Assembly (NCBI GenBank): GCA_947304135.1
Contig: CAMYZZ010000001.1
Coordinates: 88,872-139,770 of the forward strand
DNA length: 50,899 nt
Direction of reading: 5' to 3'
From: an uncultured Candidatus Saccharibacteria bacterium
Lineage (GTDB): Bacteria > Patescibacteriota > Saccharimonadia > Saccharimonadales > Saccharimonadaceae
The position numbers and the translations under genes are program-made. Of the stretch, positions 44,031 through 50,541 are shown in pieces. Under the pieces are notes generated by a model. The model saw only the letters and a program-made list of their open reading frames with translations. It searched no databases and was not told the origin of the DNA. Positions within the stretch are counted from its first letter, which is position 1; each line of letters opens with the position of its first letter.

Positions 44031-44345
44031 ATGTCCTATACCTGCCCGAGTGGAACTTTGCGCGCTGGTGAAGCCGTTAGCAATTTGTCAGAATGTAATG
44101 TTGAGGCAAATACTTCCCTGATGCCGACAATTTGGAACGGTATCTCGGTAGCGATTGGCGTGATTGGGGTTGCTGCAGTAATAGTGATCATTATGGGCGG
44201 TGTAACTTATGTTACTTCCCAGGGTGATGCTGGCAAGGTTACCAAAGCAAAGAACACTATTATATATGGCGTCGTAGGTCTTGTGATATCGATTTTGGCT
44301 TTTGCAATCGTCAATTTCGTGCTACGAAACGTTTTCGTAAAATAG
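44031..44345 (+). CDS. VirB2/TrbC-like small membrane protein (pilin-like 5)
   Basis: A 104-aa protein without a clear signal peptide; N-terminal segment with two cysteines (YTCPSGTLRAGEAVSNLSECN), then IGVIGVAAVIVIIMGGVTYVTSQGDAGKVTKAKNTIIYGVVGLVISILAFAIVNFVLRNVF. The core is nearly identical to pilin-like 4. It ends just before a strong terminator and closes the plus-strand cluster. Confidence 0.82.
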   Translation: MSYTCPSGTLRAGEAVSNLSECNVEANTSLMPTIWNGISVAIGVIGVAAVIVIIMGGVTYVTSQGDAGKVTKAKNTIIYGVVGLVISILAFAIVNFVLRNVFVK

Positions 44346-44351
44346 ATTATC

Positions 44352-44381
44352 AAAAAACCGCCCTTCATTGGGCGGCTTTTT
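44352..44381 (+). terminator. Terminator of the pilin-like cluster
   Basis: AAAAAACCGCCC / GGGCGGCTTTTT stem around a 6-nt loop, right after the stop of pilin-like 5. The ~90 bp from here to the hsp20 terminator hold nothing I can name. Confidence 0.92.
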
Positions 44382-44469
44382 GATGTATTAGTATTTTGAG
44401 GTTTGCGCATAGGTGGCGTTAGTTGTGGTTTTGGTAAGACAGGAAGGCTCGGCGGGTTTAGTGGGACTA

Positions 44470-44494
44470 GAAAGCCCCCGACGTGCACGGGGGC
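44470..44494 (-). terminator. Terminator of the hsp20 gene
   Basis: On the minus strand GCCCCCG-TGCACGT-CGGGGGC followed by TTTCT, 22 nt past the Hsp20 stop. Confidence 0.8.
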
Positions 44495-44515
44495 GGTAAT
44501 TTCTAGGTAGATAGA

Positions 44516-44998
44516 TTAGTTGATCTGAATCTTCTTTGGTGCTTCGACTTTTTCCTTTTCGAAGGTGATTGTGAGGACACCGTCTTTTAGCTCGGCTTTG
44601 ACACTGTTTTCGTCTTCGCGAACTTGAACAGGAAGAGCGATGGTGCGAGAGAACTCACCCCAATAGCATTCCTGGATGTGCCAGCGAGTAGTGTGTTCGT
44701 CTTCCCCGCCAGAAAGAACACCGGAGATAGTTAAAATGTTGTCAGAGATGCTGACATCTAGGTCGGATTTAGAAATGCCGGCCGTGCGAGCTTTAACTAC
44801 TAATTGGTCCGCGGTTTCGTAGACATCTACTGCGAGTTGCCCTGGAAATTCGTCGGTATTGTCCCACCCGTCGTCATCTGCTGGAGCTTGGTCTAAGCCA
44901 CCGTCGTCCTGAACGGCAGGAGCACCGGCGCCGCCTTCATCGAGGAAAGCAGCTGCGAGTTCGTCCTCCATCAGCATGTCGTCGTTATTACGAGCCAT
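44516..44998 (-). CDS. Hsp20/alpha-crystallin small heat shock protein
   Basis: A 160-aa chaperone that holds unfolding proteins. The first ~50 residues are acidic and disordered (MEDELAAAFLDEGGAG, VQDDGGLDQAPADDDGW); the alpha-crystallin domain (about 55-145) shows DVYETADQLVVKARTAGISKSDLDVSISDNILTISG, WHIQECYWGEFSRTIALP and the GVLTITFEK motif, with a short tail ending KKIQIN that can act as the IxI anchor for oligomer assembly. GGAGG precedes the ATG. The promoter is shared back-to-back with comF over an ATTATAAT palindrome (45031-45038). No HrcA/CIRCE site seen. Confidence 0.93.
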   Translation of the reverse strand: MARNNDDMLMEDELAAAFLDEGGAGAPAVQDDGGLDQAPADDDGWDNTDEFPGQLAVDVYETADQLVVKARTAGISKSDLDVSISDNILTISGVLSGGEDEHTTRWHIQECYWGEFSRTIALPVQVREDENSVKAELKDGVLTITFEKEKVEAPKKIQIN

Positions 44999-45030
44999 AT
45001 AACCTCCAAAATATATTATTGTTATGCTTT

Positions 45031-45056
45031 ATTATAATGCCATCCCTTGATAAAAT
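45031..45056. promoter_or_regulatory. Divergent promoter region for hsp20 (-) and comF (+)
   Basis: The palindrome ATTATAAT (45031-45038) gives a TATAAT on each strand; the plus strand also has TAAAAT (45051-45056) 10 nt before the comF ATG at 45067. Confidence 0.55.
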
Positions 45057-45066
45057 CAAGACAATT

Positions 45067-45846
45067 ATGTGCTTTGATGTAAAAATTACAACGAGTTTTA
45101 ATGTTTTGGACCTGCTTGCTCCTTTCTCCTGTAGAGGTTGTGGGGTTCTGGGGAGCCTATTATGCGAATGTTGTAAAAAACACAACACTTCCCTGATTTC
45201 TGGCGTTTGTTGCCGTTGTAGAAAAAACATAAAAACGTGTTGTTGTGAGAACCCGGTGGTTTTTGTGGGGTATCGCGAGGGGGTGCTTATGCAGCTTGTG
45301 GAAGATTATAAATATAAGTCGATTCGAGCGACGGCGGGGGTGCTTTCGGAGGTTTTGGCGGAAGCGGTGGTGAAGGTTTGGGAGGCTGGGAGGCTGGGTG
45401 GAACTAGCAGGATTGACAGGACTAACGAGGCTGATGACTTGGCTGCGGTTGACGGTTCTGTTGTGGTTGTTCCCTTGCCGACAATTTCTAGACATATTCG
45501 TGAGCGTGGTTTTGACCATATGCGACTTTTGGCAAAAAAGTTAGTGCGAGTTTTAAAGAAAGATTACGAGTTGTCTAGTACTATGGCGCAGGTGCTTGAA
45601 AGGCGTAATAAAACCGTGCAGGTGGGGGCGAGTGGCGAGAAACGTAGAAGACAGGCTAGTGAGGCTTATGGTGTGTCCAGGAGGTGGCTGAGGCGAAACG
45701 GTGACGAATTGGACCCGGATACAACGTACCTTTTAGTGGACGATGTTTGGACGACTGGTGCGTCGATGGAAGCGGCAATTAAAAAGATGCGAGAGGCGGG
45801 GGCAAAGAAAATCGTAGGAGCGGTGATTTTGGCGGCGAAAGATTGA
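45067..45846 (+). CDS. comF: ComF-family phosphoribosyltransferase-like protein
   Basis: A 259-aa protein linked to natural competence. The N-terminal zinc-ribbon-like part has several Cys pairs (FSCRGCG, LCECC, VCCRCRK, CCCE), followed by the ComF core: FVGYREGVLMQLVEDYKY, VVVPLPTISRHIRERGFDHMRLLAKKL, QVLERRNKTVQVG and the PRPP-binding loop YLLVDDVWTTGASMEAAIKKMREAGA. ComF assists DNA uptake at the cytoplasmic face. A Gly/Ser/Arg-rich insert (~105-130) is not seen in typical homologues. Start choice is uncertain: ATG at 45067 is preferred; ATG at 45037 would overlap the -10 box. The transformation machinery is not in the window. Confidence 0.85.
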   Translation: MCFDVKITTSFNVLDLLAPFSCRGCGVLGSLLCECCKKHNTSLISGVCCRCRKNIKTCCCENPVVFVGYREGVLMQLVEDYKYKSIRATAGVLSEVLAEAVVKVWEAGRLGGTSRIDRTNEADDLAAVDGSVVVVPLPTISRHIRERGFDHMRLLAKKLVRVLKKDYELSSTMAQVLERRNKTVQVGASGEKRRRQASEAYGVSRRWLRRNGDELDPDTTYLLVDDVWTTGASMEAAIKKMREAGAKKIVGAVILAAKD

Positions 45847-45852
45847 GACACG

Positions 45853-45881
45853 AAAAAAGAGGCCTCTTAAGGCCTCTTTTT
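45853..45881. terminator. Bidirectional terminator between comF and pilin-like 6
   Basis: AAAAAAGAGGCC and GGCCTCTTTTT arms with a 6-nt loop; serves the two convergent genes. Confidence 0.9.
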
Positions 45882-46314
45882 ATTCTTTTTCGGCTTCTTG
45901 CGACGTTTCTGGGTTGGCGGCGGTGTTGGACTCGCCAGTGACGGCATTGATCACGAAGTTGACAATAGCGTACGCAAGAATAGAAATGATTAGACCGATG
46001 ATGGCGTATAAAATGGTGTTTTTTGCATCGGTGACTTTTTTGCTATCGCCACCAGATAGAACATAACGCATGCCACCATAGATAAGCATGACGACAGAGA
46101 TGATGCCAACAGCGAAAAGGACAGTGTTGGTAATCTGAGTAAAGACACCGGTTTTGCCGATTAGCTCGGCAGGCATGCCATCGGCACGGGCAACTTCGGC
46201 GCCAGCTTGGGCGGGAGAAGTAGCCATAACTTGCATAGCTTTGCCGGCAGCAAGAGTGGCGGCAGCGGCAATGCCAGTTAAAACTTGAATTGATGTTTTT
46301 AGGACTCTATTCAT
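45880..46314 (-). CDS. VirB2/TrbC-like small membrane protein (pilin-like 6)
   Basis: A 144-aa protein with a hydrophobic N-terminus (IQVLTGIAAAATLAAGKAMQV), a short hydrophilic stretch, and the family core VLFAVGIISVVMLIYGGMRYVLSGGDSKKVTDAKNTILYAIIGLIISILAYAIVNFV, plus an acidic tail (ESNTAANPETSQEAEKE) absent from the others. It is 1.5 kb away from the main cluster and on the other strand, with its own TATAAT (46335-46340) and ~20-nt leader. Its separation suggests independent expression, perhaps as a variant or minor subunit. Confidence 0.82.
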   Translation of the reverse strand: MNRVLKTSIQVLTGIAAAATLAAGKAMQVMATSPAQAGAEVARADGMPAELIGKTGVFTQITNTVLFAVGIISVVMLIYGGMRYVLSGGDSKKVTDAKNTILYAIIGLIISILAYAIVNFVINAVTGESNTAANPETSQEAEKE

Positions 46315-46344
46315 TTGTTCTCGCAGATTAATCTATTATAACAA

Positions 46345-46385
46345 TGGCGGAGGGAGGGAGAAACATGGTATCTCCTGCCTCCTTA
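46345..46385 (-). pseudogene. Internally deleted tRNA-Ser remnant
   Basis: The 17-mer TGGCGGAGGGAGGGAGA at 46345-46361 is identical to 46424-46440, the CCA, acceptor and T-stem end of the adjacent tRNA-Ser. On the minus strand it is preceded by GGAGATACC, resembling the tRNA 5' end GGAGGGATACC. This looks like a second tRNA-Ser with its middle lost, or an attachment-site duplication. It lies between the real tRNA and the pilin-like 6 promoter. Confidence 0.5.
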
Positions 46386-46423
46386 AATTATCCCAAGCAA
46401 AGCAAGCTTTGCTTGTGCTAATT

Positions 46424-46516
46424 TGGCGGAGGGAGGGAGATTCGAACTCCCGCTCCAGGTTTCCCCAGACTAACGATTTAGCAAACCGTCCCCTTCAGCC
46501 ACTTGGGTATCCCTCC
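46424..46516 (-). tRNA. tRNA-Ser (GCU anticodon), CCA encoded
   Basis: A 93-nt class II tRNA: acceptor GGAGGGA pairs with TCCCTCC, anticodon stem ACGGT/ATCGT around TTGCTAA (anticodon GCT), a long variable arm as in tRNA-Ser, T arm GGGAG-TTCGAAT-CTCCC, discriminator G and encoded CCA. A TATAAT lies ~10 nt upstream. It reads AGC/AGU codons. Confidence 0.95.
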
Positions 46517-46604
46517 AATGGCTCTTATTATAACACGAGTCGGAACAGATTGAAAGAGGAAGTAAAGACAAAAAAGAGGGGACCTATGCCCCTCCGAGTG
46601 TATA

Positions 46605-47348
46605 TTATAAGTTGATTATAGTTGTTTTTGATAATAGTGATGGCTTGTATTGAAGTTGTAGATTGCCTCCACCGGCAGGAATTTCAAAAATCATAAAACC
46701 TGACCACTTGCCGTTTCCTGCAAGCTCAATGGACTCGTAAAAGCCATTATCAATCATCATTGTTGTTGAGTAACTGATGTCTCTAATTACACCATCCCCA
46801 TCTTGGAGTTGCCAGTTAGACGGATAAAAAGTTTTCTTAGAAGTTGTAGTATTTACGAATCCTACGCCAATTTTAATGAATTCTTTTCCTTCTTCTGGTT
46901 TGTCAAACATATTTCCTGTTGAAAAATTCCTTTCGACATTAGAGATGGTGACTTTGCTGTCTTTTAGTTCAATAGTGTCGCCAACTTTATATCCTTCAGA
47001 ACTATTGGACTGAGAAGCGTCCGATGACTTGTCTTCTGATTGATTTGTAGGCTGCTCGGTGGATGATTGATTATTATCTGCTTGTGAAGATGACTGGTCG
47101 GTTGGAGCAGAGCTGTTTTTGTCACCTTCGTTTTTATCCGTAAGGCCACCTGAAGCAATTACTCCAATGGCGCCAAGTGTAAAAATTGCGATTATGACCC
47201 AGAACCACCATTTTTTGTAGATTGGTTCGGTAGTTTTTTGAGGTTTTTCCGTAGATACTTTTTCTGTTGCGTCATCGTTGCTAGTTTGAGTTGGGACGCT
47301 TTGGTTAGTGGTGCTCGCTATGTCCTTTTGGTTTTTGCCGCTTGGCAT
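46605..47348 (-). CDS. Membrane-anchored DUF4352-type (telokin-like) protein
   Basis: A 247-aa protein: Ser/Thr/Gln-rich cytoplasmic lead (~45 residues), one helix (KKWWFWVIIAIFTLGAIGVIASGG), a low-complexity Ser/Gln/Asn/Asp linker (~75-125), then a ~120-residue beta-sandwich: YKVGDTIELKDSKVTISNVERNF, EGKEFIKIGVGFVNTT, FYPSNWQLQDGDG, and the closing WSGFMIFEIPAGGGNLQLQYKP, matching DUF4352 (PF11611). Such proteins are exported ligand-binding or immunoprotective domains. I start at the ATG at 47348, with AAAGGAG 9 nt upstream. A ~180-nt structured leader precedes it (see 47402-47529). Confidence 0.85.
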   Translation of the reverse strand: MPSGKNQKDIASTTNQSVPTQTSNDDATEKVSTEKPQKTTEPIYKKWWFWVIIAIFTLGAIGVIASGGLTDKNEGDKNSSAPTDQSSSQADNNQSSTEQPTNQSEDKSSDASQSNSSEGYKVGDTIELKDSKVTISNVERNFSTGNMFDKPEEGKEFIKIGVGFVNTTTSKKTFYPSNWQLQDGDGVIRDISYSTTMMIDNGFYESIELAGNGKWSGFMIFEIPAGGGNLQLQYKPSLLSKTTIINL

Positions 47349-47529
47349 TTTAAGATCTCCTTTGGGCTCTTTGATATACCTGCCAGTCCTAGAGAACCCA
47401 ATAGGCACTCGCAGTGGTGTATCAAGACCATTTTCACAAACTAAAACCGTTGGCTTAGCCTGTTAGCGAGTGCCTAATTAGAGGGCTAAACTCGCCGATT
47501 TTAGTTAATAAAAATAGTCTTGATACACT
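47349..47529 (-). ncRNA. Candidate structured 5' leader with pseudoknot potential
   Basis: Minus-strand RNA order: B' GTGTATCAAGAC (47529-47518), C' AACTAAAATCGGCGAGTTTAGCC (47506-47484 region), A' TAGGCACTCGC (47475-47465), C GGCTAAGCC...TTTTAGTT (47460-47438 region), B GTCTTGATACAC (47427-47416), A GCGAGTGCCTA (47412-47402). B'/B pair perfectly over 12 bp (17 of 18 if extended), A'/A perfectly over 11, C'/C imperfectly. Since A' is in the loop closed by C'/C and B'/B and A is just outside, A'/A would make a pseudoknot. A further TTGGGTTCT/AGAGCCCAA hairpin runs up to the AAAGGAG of the DUF4352 gene. Confidence 0.6.
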
Positions 47530-47560
47530 TTTAGTATATCATAGTTTGCTTATGGTAAGA

Positions 47561-47962
47561 TTATTTAAGCTCTTTGGCGGAGGGGAGTTGGGCGGCAAGT
47601 TTTTTGTCAAAAGTGAGAAGGGGTTCGGCGGATTTTTCCTCGGCCATTAGTGCGAGGTAGCAATCGTTGATAGAAAGCTTTGGATGTTCGTAGTATAATT
47701 TGGCGATACGTTCAAAAAGCTTGCGGTCTACAGAGACGTTTTCTATACTACAAAGAAAATTGATATCGCGGGCGATATCAAGGCGCTCTTTGCCGTAGCA
47801 GGCTTCTAGGACGTGAGCCATCTCGAGAATGGCAGCGTCTTCTATAATGAAGGTTTGGTCTTCATTAGATAATAGTTCTACGACTTTTTTGTATTGAGAT
47901 GGCATGTCACCAGAAAAAAGGCGGATAAAAATGTTGGTATCGAGAGAGGAAGTATTAGGCAT
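47561..47962 (-). CDS. PIN-domain toxin (VapC-like ribonuclease)
   Basis: A 133-aa PIN-domain protein, the toxin of a type II toxin-antitoxin pair that cleaves RNA. Acidic active-site residues: SSLDTNIFIRLF (Asp at ~8), EDAAILEMAHVLE (Glu), SINDCYLALMAEE (Asp at ~101) and LLTFDKKLA (Asp at ~120). Length is typical. It overlaps the antitoxin gene by 8 nt, downstream of it, the usual order for these pairs. The partner carries an AbrB-type rather than VapB-type fold domain. Confidence 0.9.
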   Translation of the reverse strand: MPNTSSLDTNIFIRLFSGDMPSQYKKVVELLSNEDQTFIIEDAAILEMAHVLEACYGKERLDIARDINFLCSIENVSVDRKLFERIAKLYYEHPKLSINDCYLALMAEEKSAEPLLTFDKKLAAQLPSAKELK

Positions 47963-48281
47963 TTTTCACTCCGTATTTTTCGGCGTAATACCTTTTCCCT
48001 TCTTTGGAATTATCCCAATCAGCGCGTATTTCTGAGACGGACATGCCAGAATATTTTTTGGAGAATTTTTTAAGGTTATTTTTGGTGGTTTTTGAGTAGG
48101 AATTATGCAAAGCTTCGAGACGTTCGGACAAAGTGGCTTGGCGTTTTAAAGTAAGAGCTTTGGTTTTTTCGTCATAAGTATAAACCAAGCGGTCACCAGA
48201 GCCCACCTCAAGGAGCTGTTGTAAAGCCTTAGGTAAGGTGATTTGGCTGGCGCGGGTGAGAGTTGTTGTATAGGTTGTCAT
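47955..48281 (-). CDS. AbrB/SpoVT-type antitoxin
   Basis: A 108-aa antitoxin. The N-terminal ~48 residues form a swapped-hairpin AbrB DNA-binding domain (TTLTRASQITLPKALQQLLEVGSGDRLVY), and the remaining 60 residues (YSGMSVSEIRADWDNSKEGKRYYAEKYG) should wrap around the PIN toxin. It is expressed from a TTGACA-17-TAGACT promoter 6 nt before its ATG, overlapped by repeated operator-like sequences, consistent with autoregulation by the toxin-antitoxin complex. Confidence 0.88.
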   Translation of the reverse strand: MTTYTTTLTRASQITLPKALQQLLEVGSGDRLVYTYDEKTKALTLKRQATLSERLEALHNSYSKTTKNNLKKFSKKYSGMSVSEIRADWDNSKEGKRYYAEKYGVKNA

Positions 48282-48287
48282 ACATTG

Positions 48288-48361
48288 AGTCTATCATACT
48301 TCATTGAAAATGTCAATAACTCATTGAAAAAATGATAGTATTGGCTGTTTCAATGAAAAGA
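48288..48361 (-). promoter_or_regulatory. Toxin-antitoxin promoter with operator-like repeats
   Basis: Minus-strand TTGACA (48316-48311), 17-nt spacer and TAGACT (48293-48288) end 6 nt before the antitoxin ATG, a leaderless layout. The decamer TCATTGAAAA (plus strand) occurs at 48301-48310, inside the promoter spacer, and at 48321-48330, exactly 20 bp apart (two DNA turns); a palindromic variant TTTCAATGAAA is at 48349-48359. Binding there would block RNA polymerase. Confidence 0.75.
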
Positions 48362-48399
48362 AAAAATTAGGAAAAATGAAAGTGTGGTAAAATAAGGTT

Positions 48400-48864
48400 A
48401 TGGATAAGACAAAAGATATTTCTTGGGAAGCGGAGGAATATATTCCGCACGAGAAAAATATGGGGTGGTATATTGGTCTAGTGATTGTGGGCCTAGCGCT
48501 TTCGGCGCTTGGGGTCTGGCTCAAACAGTGGAGTTTTGTAGTTTTGGTTGTTGTCTCGGTGTTTGCGCTCATCGTCTATTCTGTGCGTCCACCACGCAAG
48601 GTAAAATATGCCTTGATTAATAAAGGACTAAAAGACGGAAATAAGACCCGTAATTTTGAAGAGTTTAAATCGTTTGGCGTGATCAATGACAATGGTCATT
48701 ATGCGATTGTGCTTACCCCTAGAAAGAGGTTTTCGCCAAGGACTTGGGTGTATTTCCCTGAGACTCAGGGTGAGCAGATTGTGGATGCATTTGGGATGAG
48801 ACTTCCGATGGAAGAAGTTAAGCGTGACATAATCGATAAAATTGTGAGAACGCTTAGGATTTAG
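48400..48864 (+). CDS. Two-helix membrane protein with a PH-like cytoplasmic domain
   Basis: A 154-aa protein: short hydrophilic lead (SWEAEEYIPHEKN), two helices (YIGLVIVGLALSALGVWL; FVVLVVVSVFALIVYSV), a basic turn RPPRK, then ~85 residues with a beta-rich PH-like pattern (VKYALINKGL, FEEFKSFGVINDNGHYAIVLTPRKRFSPRTWVYFP) and a C-terminal helix (EEVKRDIIDKIVRTL). Similar bacterial proteins have no defined role. TAAAAT lies exactly 6 nt before the ATG, giving a leaderless mRNA; the gene diverges from the toxin-antitoxin operon across its operator. Confidence 0.78.
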   Translation: MDKTKDISWEAEEYIPHEKNMGWYIGLVIVGLALSALGVWLKQWSFVVLVVVSVFALIVYSVRPPRKVKYALINKGLKDGNKTRNFEEFKSFGVINDNGHYAIVLTPRKRFSPRTWVYFPETQGEQIVDAFGMRLPMEEVKRDIIDKIVRTLRI

Positions 48865-48893
48865 CTAGCTGCGGCGAAATTGGCAAGAAAAGC

Positions 48894-48922
48894 TTGTCAA
48901 ACCAAAATGCTTGTGCTATAAT
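48894..48922 (+). promoter_or_regulatory. Promoter of the Pro/Ala-rich protein gene
   Basis: TTGTCA (48894-48899), 17-nt spacer, exact TATAAT (48917-48922); the leader is ~35 nt with AAGGGTGG before the ATG at 48964. Confidence 0.78.
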
Positions 48923-48963
48923 GACGGAAAAGTCATATATTTTAATTCAATAAGGGTGGTCTT

Positions 48964-49521
48964 ATGTTTAAGCAAACAAATAACCTACAAGAAGCAATAG
49001 ACAACGTAGCAAATAAGGATCAATTTGGCGTTCCGCCTGTTCCGCCAGCGGAGGGGGCACCTGCGCCGTTCTCTACTCCAGAGGCTCCGGCAGTGCCAGA
49101 AGCTCCGGCTGGTCCTTCGGCTGAGCAAATTTTGGCAGAAAGTCTAGCAAGTCCAGCCCCAACAACTGCACTTCCAGATATTCCAACCACCCCAGAAAAT
49201 CCTATTGAAACACCAGCTGCTGAAGAACCTGTGATTCCGCCAGCCCCAGAAGCCCCAATTGATACACCCGTTGAGACCGCTCCAGAGATTGGTGGTGACC
49301 TTGCTTCTATTCGTGAAAGTGTTGTGCGCGATCTTTTGCCAATTCTTGATAAGACCGATTCTACTCCTGAGGAGAAGTTTGATATCTATAAAGATGCGCT
49401 CAAGACTATGCACGATGCAAAGACGATAGAAGGTGCATACAAGACTGCTACGCAGATTGCTGACGAATCCAAGAAAGCTGAGGCTTTGATTGGGTTGATG
49501 AAAGCAATTGATAACGCCTAG
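48964..49521 (+). CDS. Pro/Ala/Glu-rich acidic protein with helical C-terminal domain (unknown)
   Basis: A 185-aa protein. Residues ~25-115 are low complexity, made of PAP, PEAP, PAAEEP and PETAPE units; residues 118-185 are a predicted helical domain (SIRESVVRDLLPILDKTDSTPEEKFDIYKDALKTMHDAKTIEGAYKTATQIADESKKAEALIGLMKAID). No signal peptide, so cytoplasmic. Strong promoter and good terminator suggest solid expression. Family unknown; a scaffold or binding protein is possible. Confidence 0.8.
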   Translation: MFKQTNNLQEAIDNVANKDQFGVPPVPPAEGAPAPFSTPEAPAVPEAPAGPSAEQILAESLASPAPTTALPDIPTTPENPIETPAAEEPVIPPAPEAPIDTPVETAPEIGGDLASIRESVVRDLLPILDKTDSTPEEKFDIYKDALKTMHDAKTIEGAYKTATQIADESKKAEALIGLMKAIDNA

Positions 49522-49524
49522 AAC

Positions 49525-49553
49525 AAAAAAGCTCCCTTTGCGGGAGCTTTTTT
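49525..49553. terminator. Terminator after the Pro/Ala-rich gene
   Basis: AAAAAAGCTCCC-TTTGC-GGGAGCTTTTTT, symmetrical, so it may also stop the convergent Mur-like gene ending at 49580. Confidence 0.92.
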
Positions 49554-49579
49554 GATGGTGGAATTTTTGGTAGCGGAAG

Positions 49580-50290
49580 CTATTCTTTGTTGATGCCGTC
49601 TGGATCGTAGTTGCTGATGCCTTCGGCAATTTTTTCTGGGGTGATATGCAAGGCATCGGCGATAGCAGTGGCGGCGGCCATATGGGAGGCGGTATCTTTA
49701 TCGGTTAAGAATGAACCAACAGTGAAGTTTGTGCTGCCGATGGTAAGCTTGGCCTCGGTACCATATTTGTAAGATTTAGCGGAGATAATTTCTATGTTGG
49801 AGGAGCGATCGCTGCCGTAAGATACAGTGGCGTCGCGTCCGGCGTATTTGCTGAAATCCTCGTAGTTTGAATCGTCATGATTGAGGACTACATAATTTGG
49901 GGTCATTTTAAAGAGGAGTGACTCGCTGGTAGGATTGGCGGAATTGGTAATAGCGGCGACATAGATAGGGAGGCTAAAGAAGGCCTCGTTTTCTAGAGAC
50001 GCGGTAGAAGCCGTAATGACGCAATAGTTGGAGCCAGCCTTCCAGGCAGTGGATAGAAACTTGTGGAGCTGACCAACTTTGATTTCGCCTTCTGAGGCGA
50101 GGATGGCGACAGGTTGGCCGGCGGATTTTAAAATCTCGTGGACGAAGTTAGCAACCTCGATTTTGCCGGTGGCGCCAGTAATACAAATGAGTTTCATGTC
50201 TTTGGCAGGGTTGCCATAGTAGGTGTTTAGAAGTTTTGCTTTGATCTTCCCCATTTTTGTTTTGGCGGTCTGAACTTCCTCTTTTGCCAT
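49580..50290 (-). CDS. Degenerate, truncated Mur-ligase-like protein
   Basis: A 236-aa protein resembling the central ATPase domain of MurE/MurT-type ligases: MKLICITGATGKIEVANFVHEILKSAG, EGEIKVGQLHKFLSTAWKAGSNYCVITASTASLENEAFF, YVAAITNSANPTSESLLFKMTPNYVVLNHDD, then TVSYGSDRSSNIEI, and the late IADALHITPEKIAEGISNYD. Full Mur ligases have ~430-490 aa. The P-loop, normally GTNGKTT/S, is GATGKIEV (39-46), lacking the Thr/Ser, and the C-terminal ligase domain is missing, so catalysis is doubtful. I start at the ATG at 50290, which has GGAGAAAATT before it. It could be a regulatory relic or a cofactor-binding paralogue. Confidence 0.78.
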   Translation of the reverse strand: MAKEEVQTAKTKMGKIKAKLLNTYYGNPAKDMKLICITGATGKIEVANFVHEILKSAGQPVAILASEGEIKVGQLHKFLSTAWKAGSNYCVITASTASLENEAFFSLPIYVAAITNSANPTSESLLFKMTPNYVVLNHDDSNYEDFSKYAGRDATVSYGSDRSSNIEIISAKSYKYGTEAKLTIGSTNFTVGSFLTDKDTASHMAAATAIADALHITPEKIAEGISNYDPDGINKE

Positions 50291-50340
50291 AATTTTCTCC
50301 AACTTATAAGATAAGTATAGCATAATTTTGAAAAATGTGT

Positions 50341-50346
50341 TATAAT
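50341..50346 (+). promoter_or_regulatory. Probable -10 box of the tRNA-Arg transcript
   Basis: Exact TATAAT (50341-50346) with no good -35; it would give a ~110-nt 5' leader before the mature tRNA. Between 50347 and 50463 I see no gene apart from an eight-codon leaderless ORF that I do not credit. Confidence 0.45.
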
Positions 50347-50463
50347 GGTCATGTCGCGCTTTGCGATGCTCATTTAATTTCTAGGTGGATAGATGAGATT
50401 CGTCTTGTTGATTCCACATTTGCATTGAAGGCCCTAAAGGCTGGATATGTACCAAAATGGTGT

Positions 50464-50540
50464 GCGCCCGTAGCTCAGCTGGATAGAGCGTTTGCTTGCG
50501 GAGCAAAAGGTCGTAGGTTCGAATCCTGTCGGGCGTACCA
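50464..50540 (+). tRNA. tRNA-Arg (GCG anticodon), CCA encoded
   Basis: A 77-nt class I tRNA: acceptor GCGCCCG with CGGGCGT, D arm GCTCAGCTGGATAGAGC, anticodon stem TTTGC/GCAAA around TTGCGGA (anticodon GCG, for CGC codons), T arm with GGTTCGAATCC, encoded CCA. Many genomes read CGU/CGC/CGA with an ACG anticodon, so a GCG-type tRNA-Arg is less usual. Confidence 0.95.
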
Positions 50541-50541
50541 A

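Noticed and set aside
27744-46314. Integrative conjugative element
   Set aside because: No integrase, relaxase, oriT-like site or clear att repeats at the edges; adjacency to oriC and recF suggests a stable chromosomal locus.
50349-50375. Tiny leaderless ORF before tRNA-Arg
   Set aside because: Eight codons only, no supporting signal other than a nearby -10 box that is better explained as the tRNA promoter.
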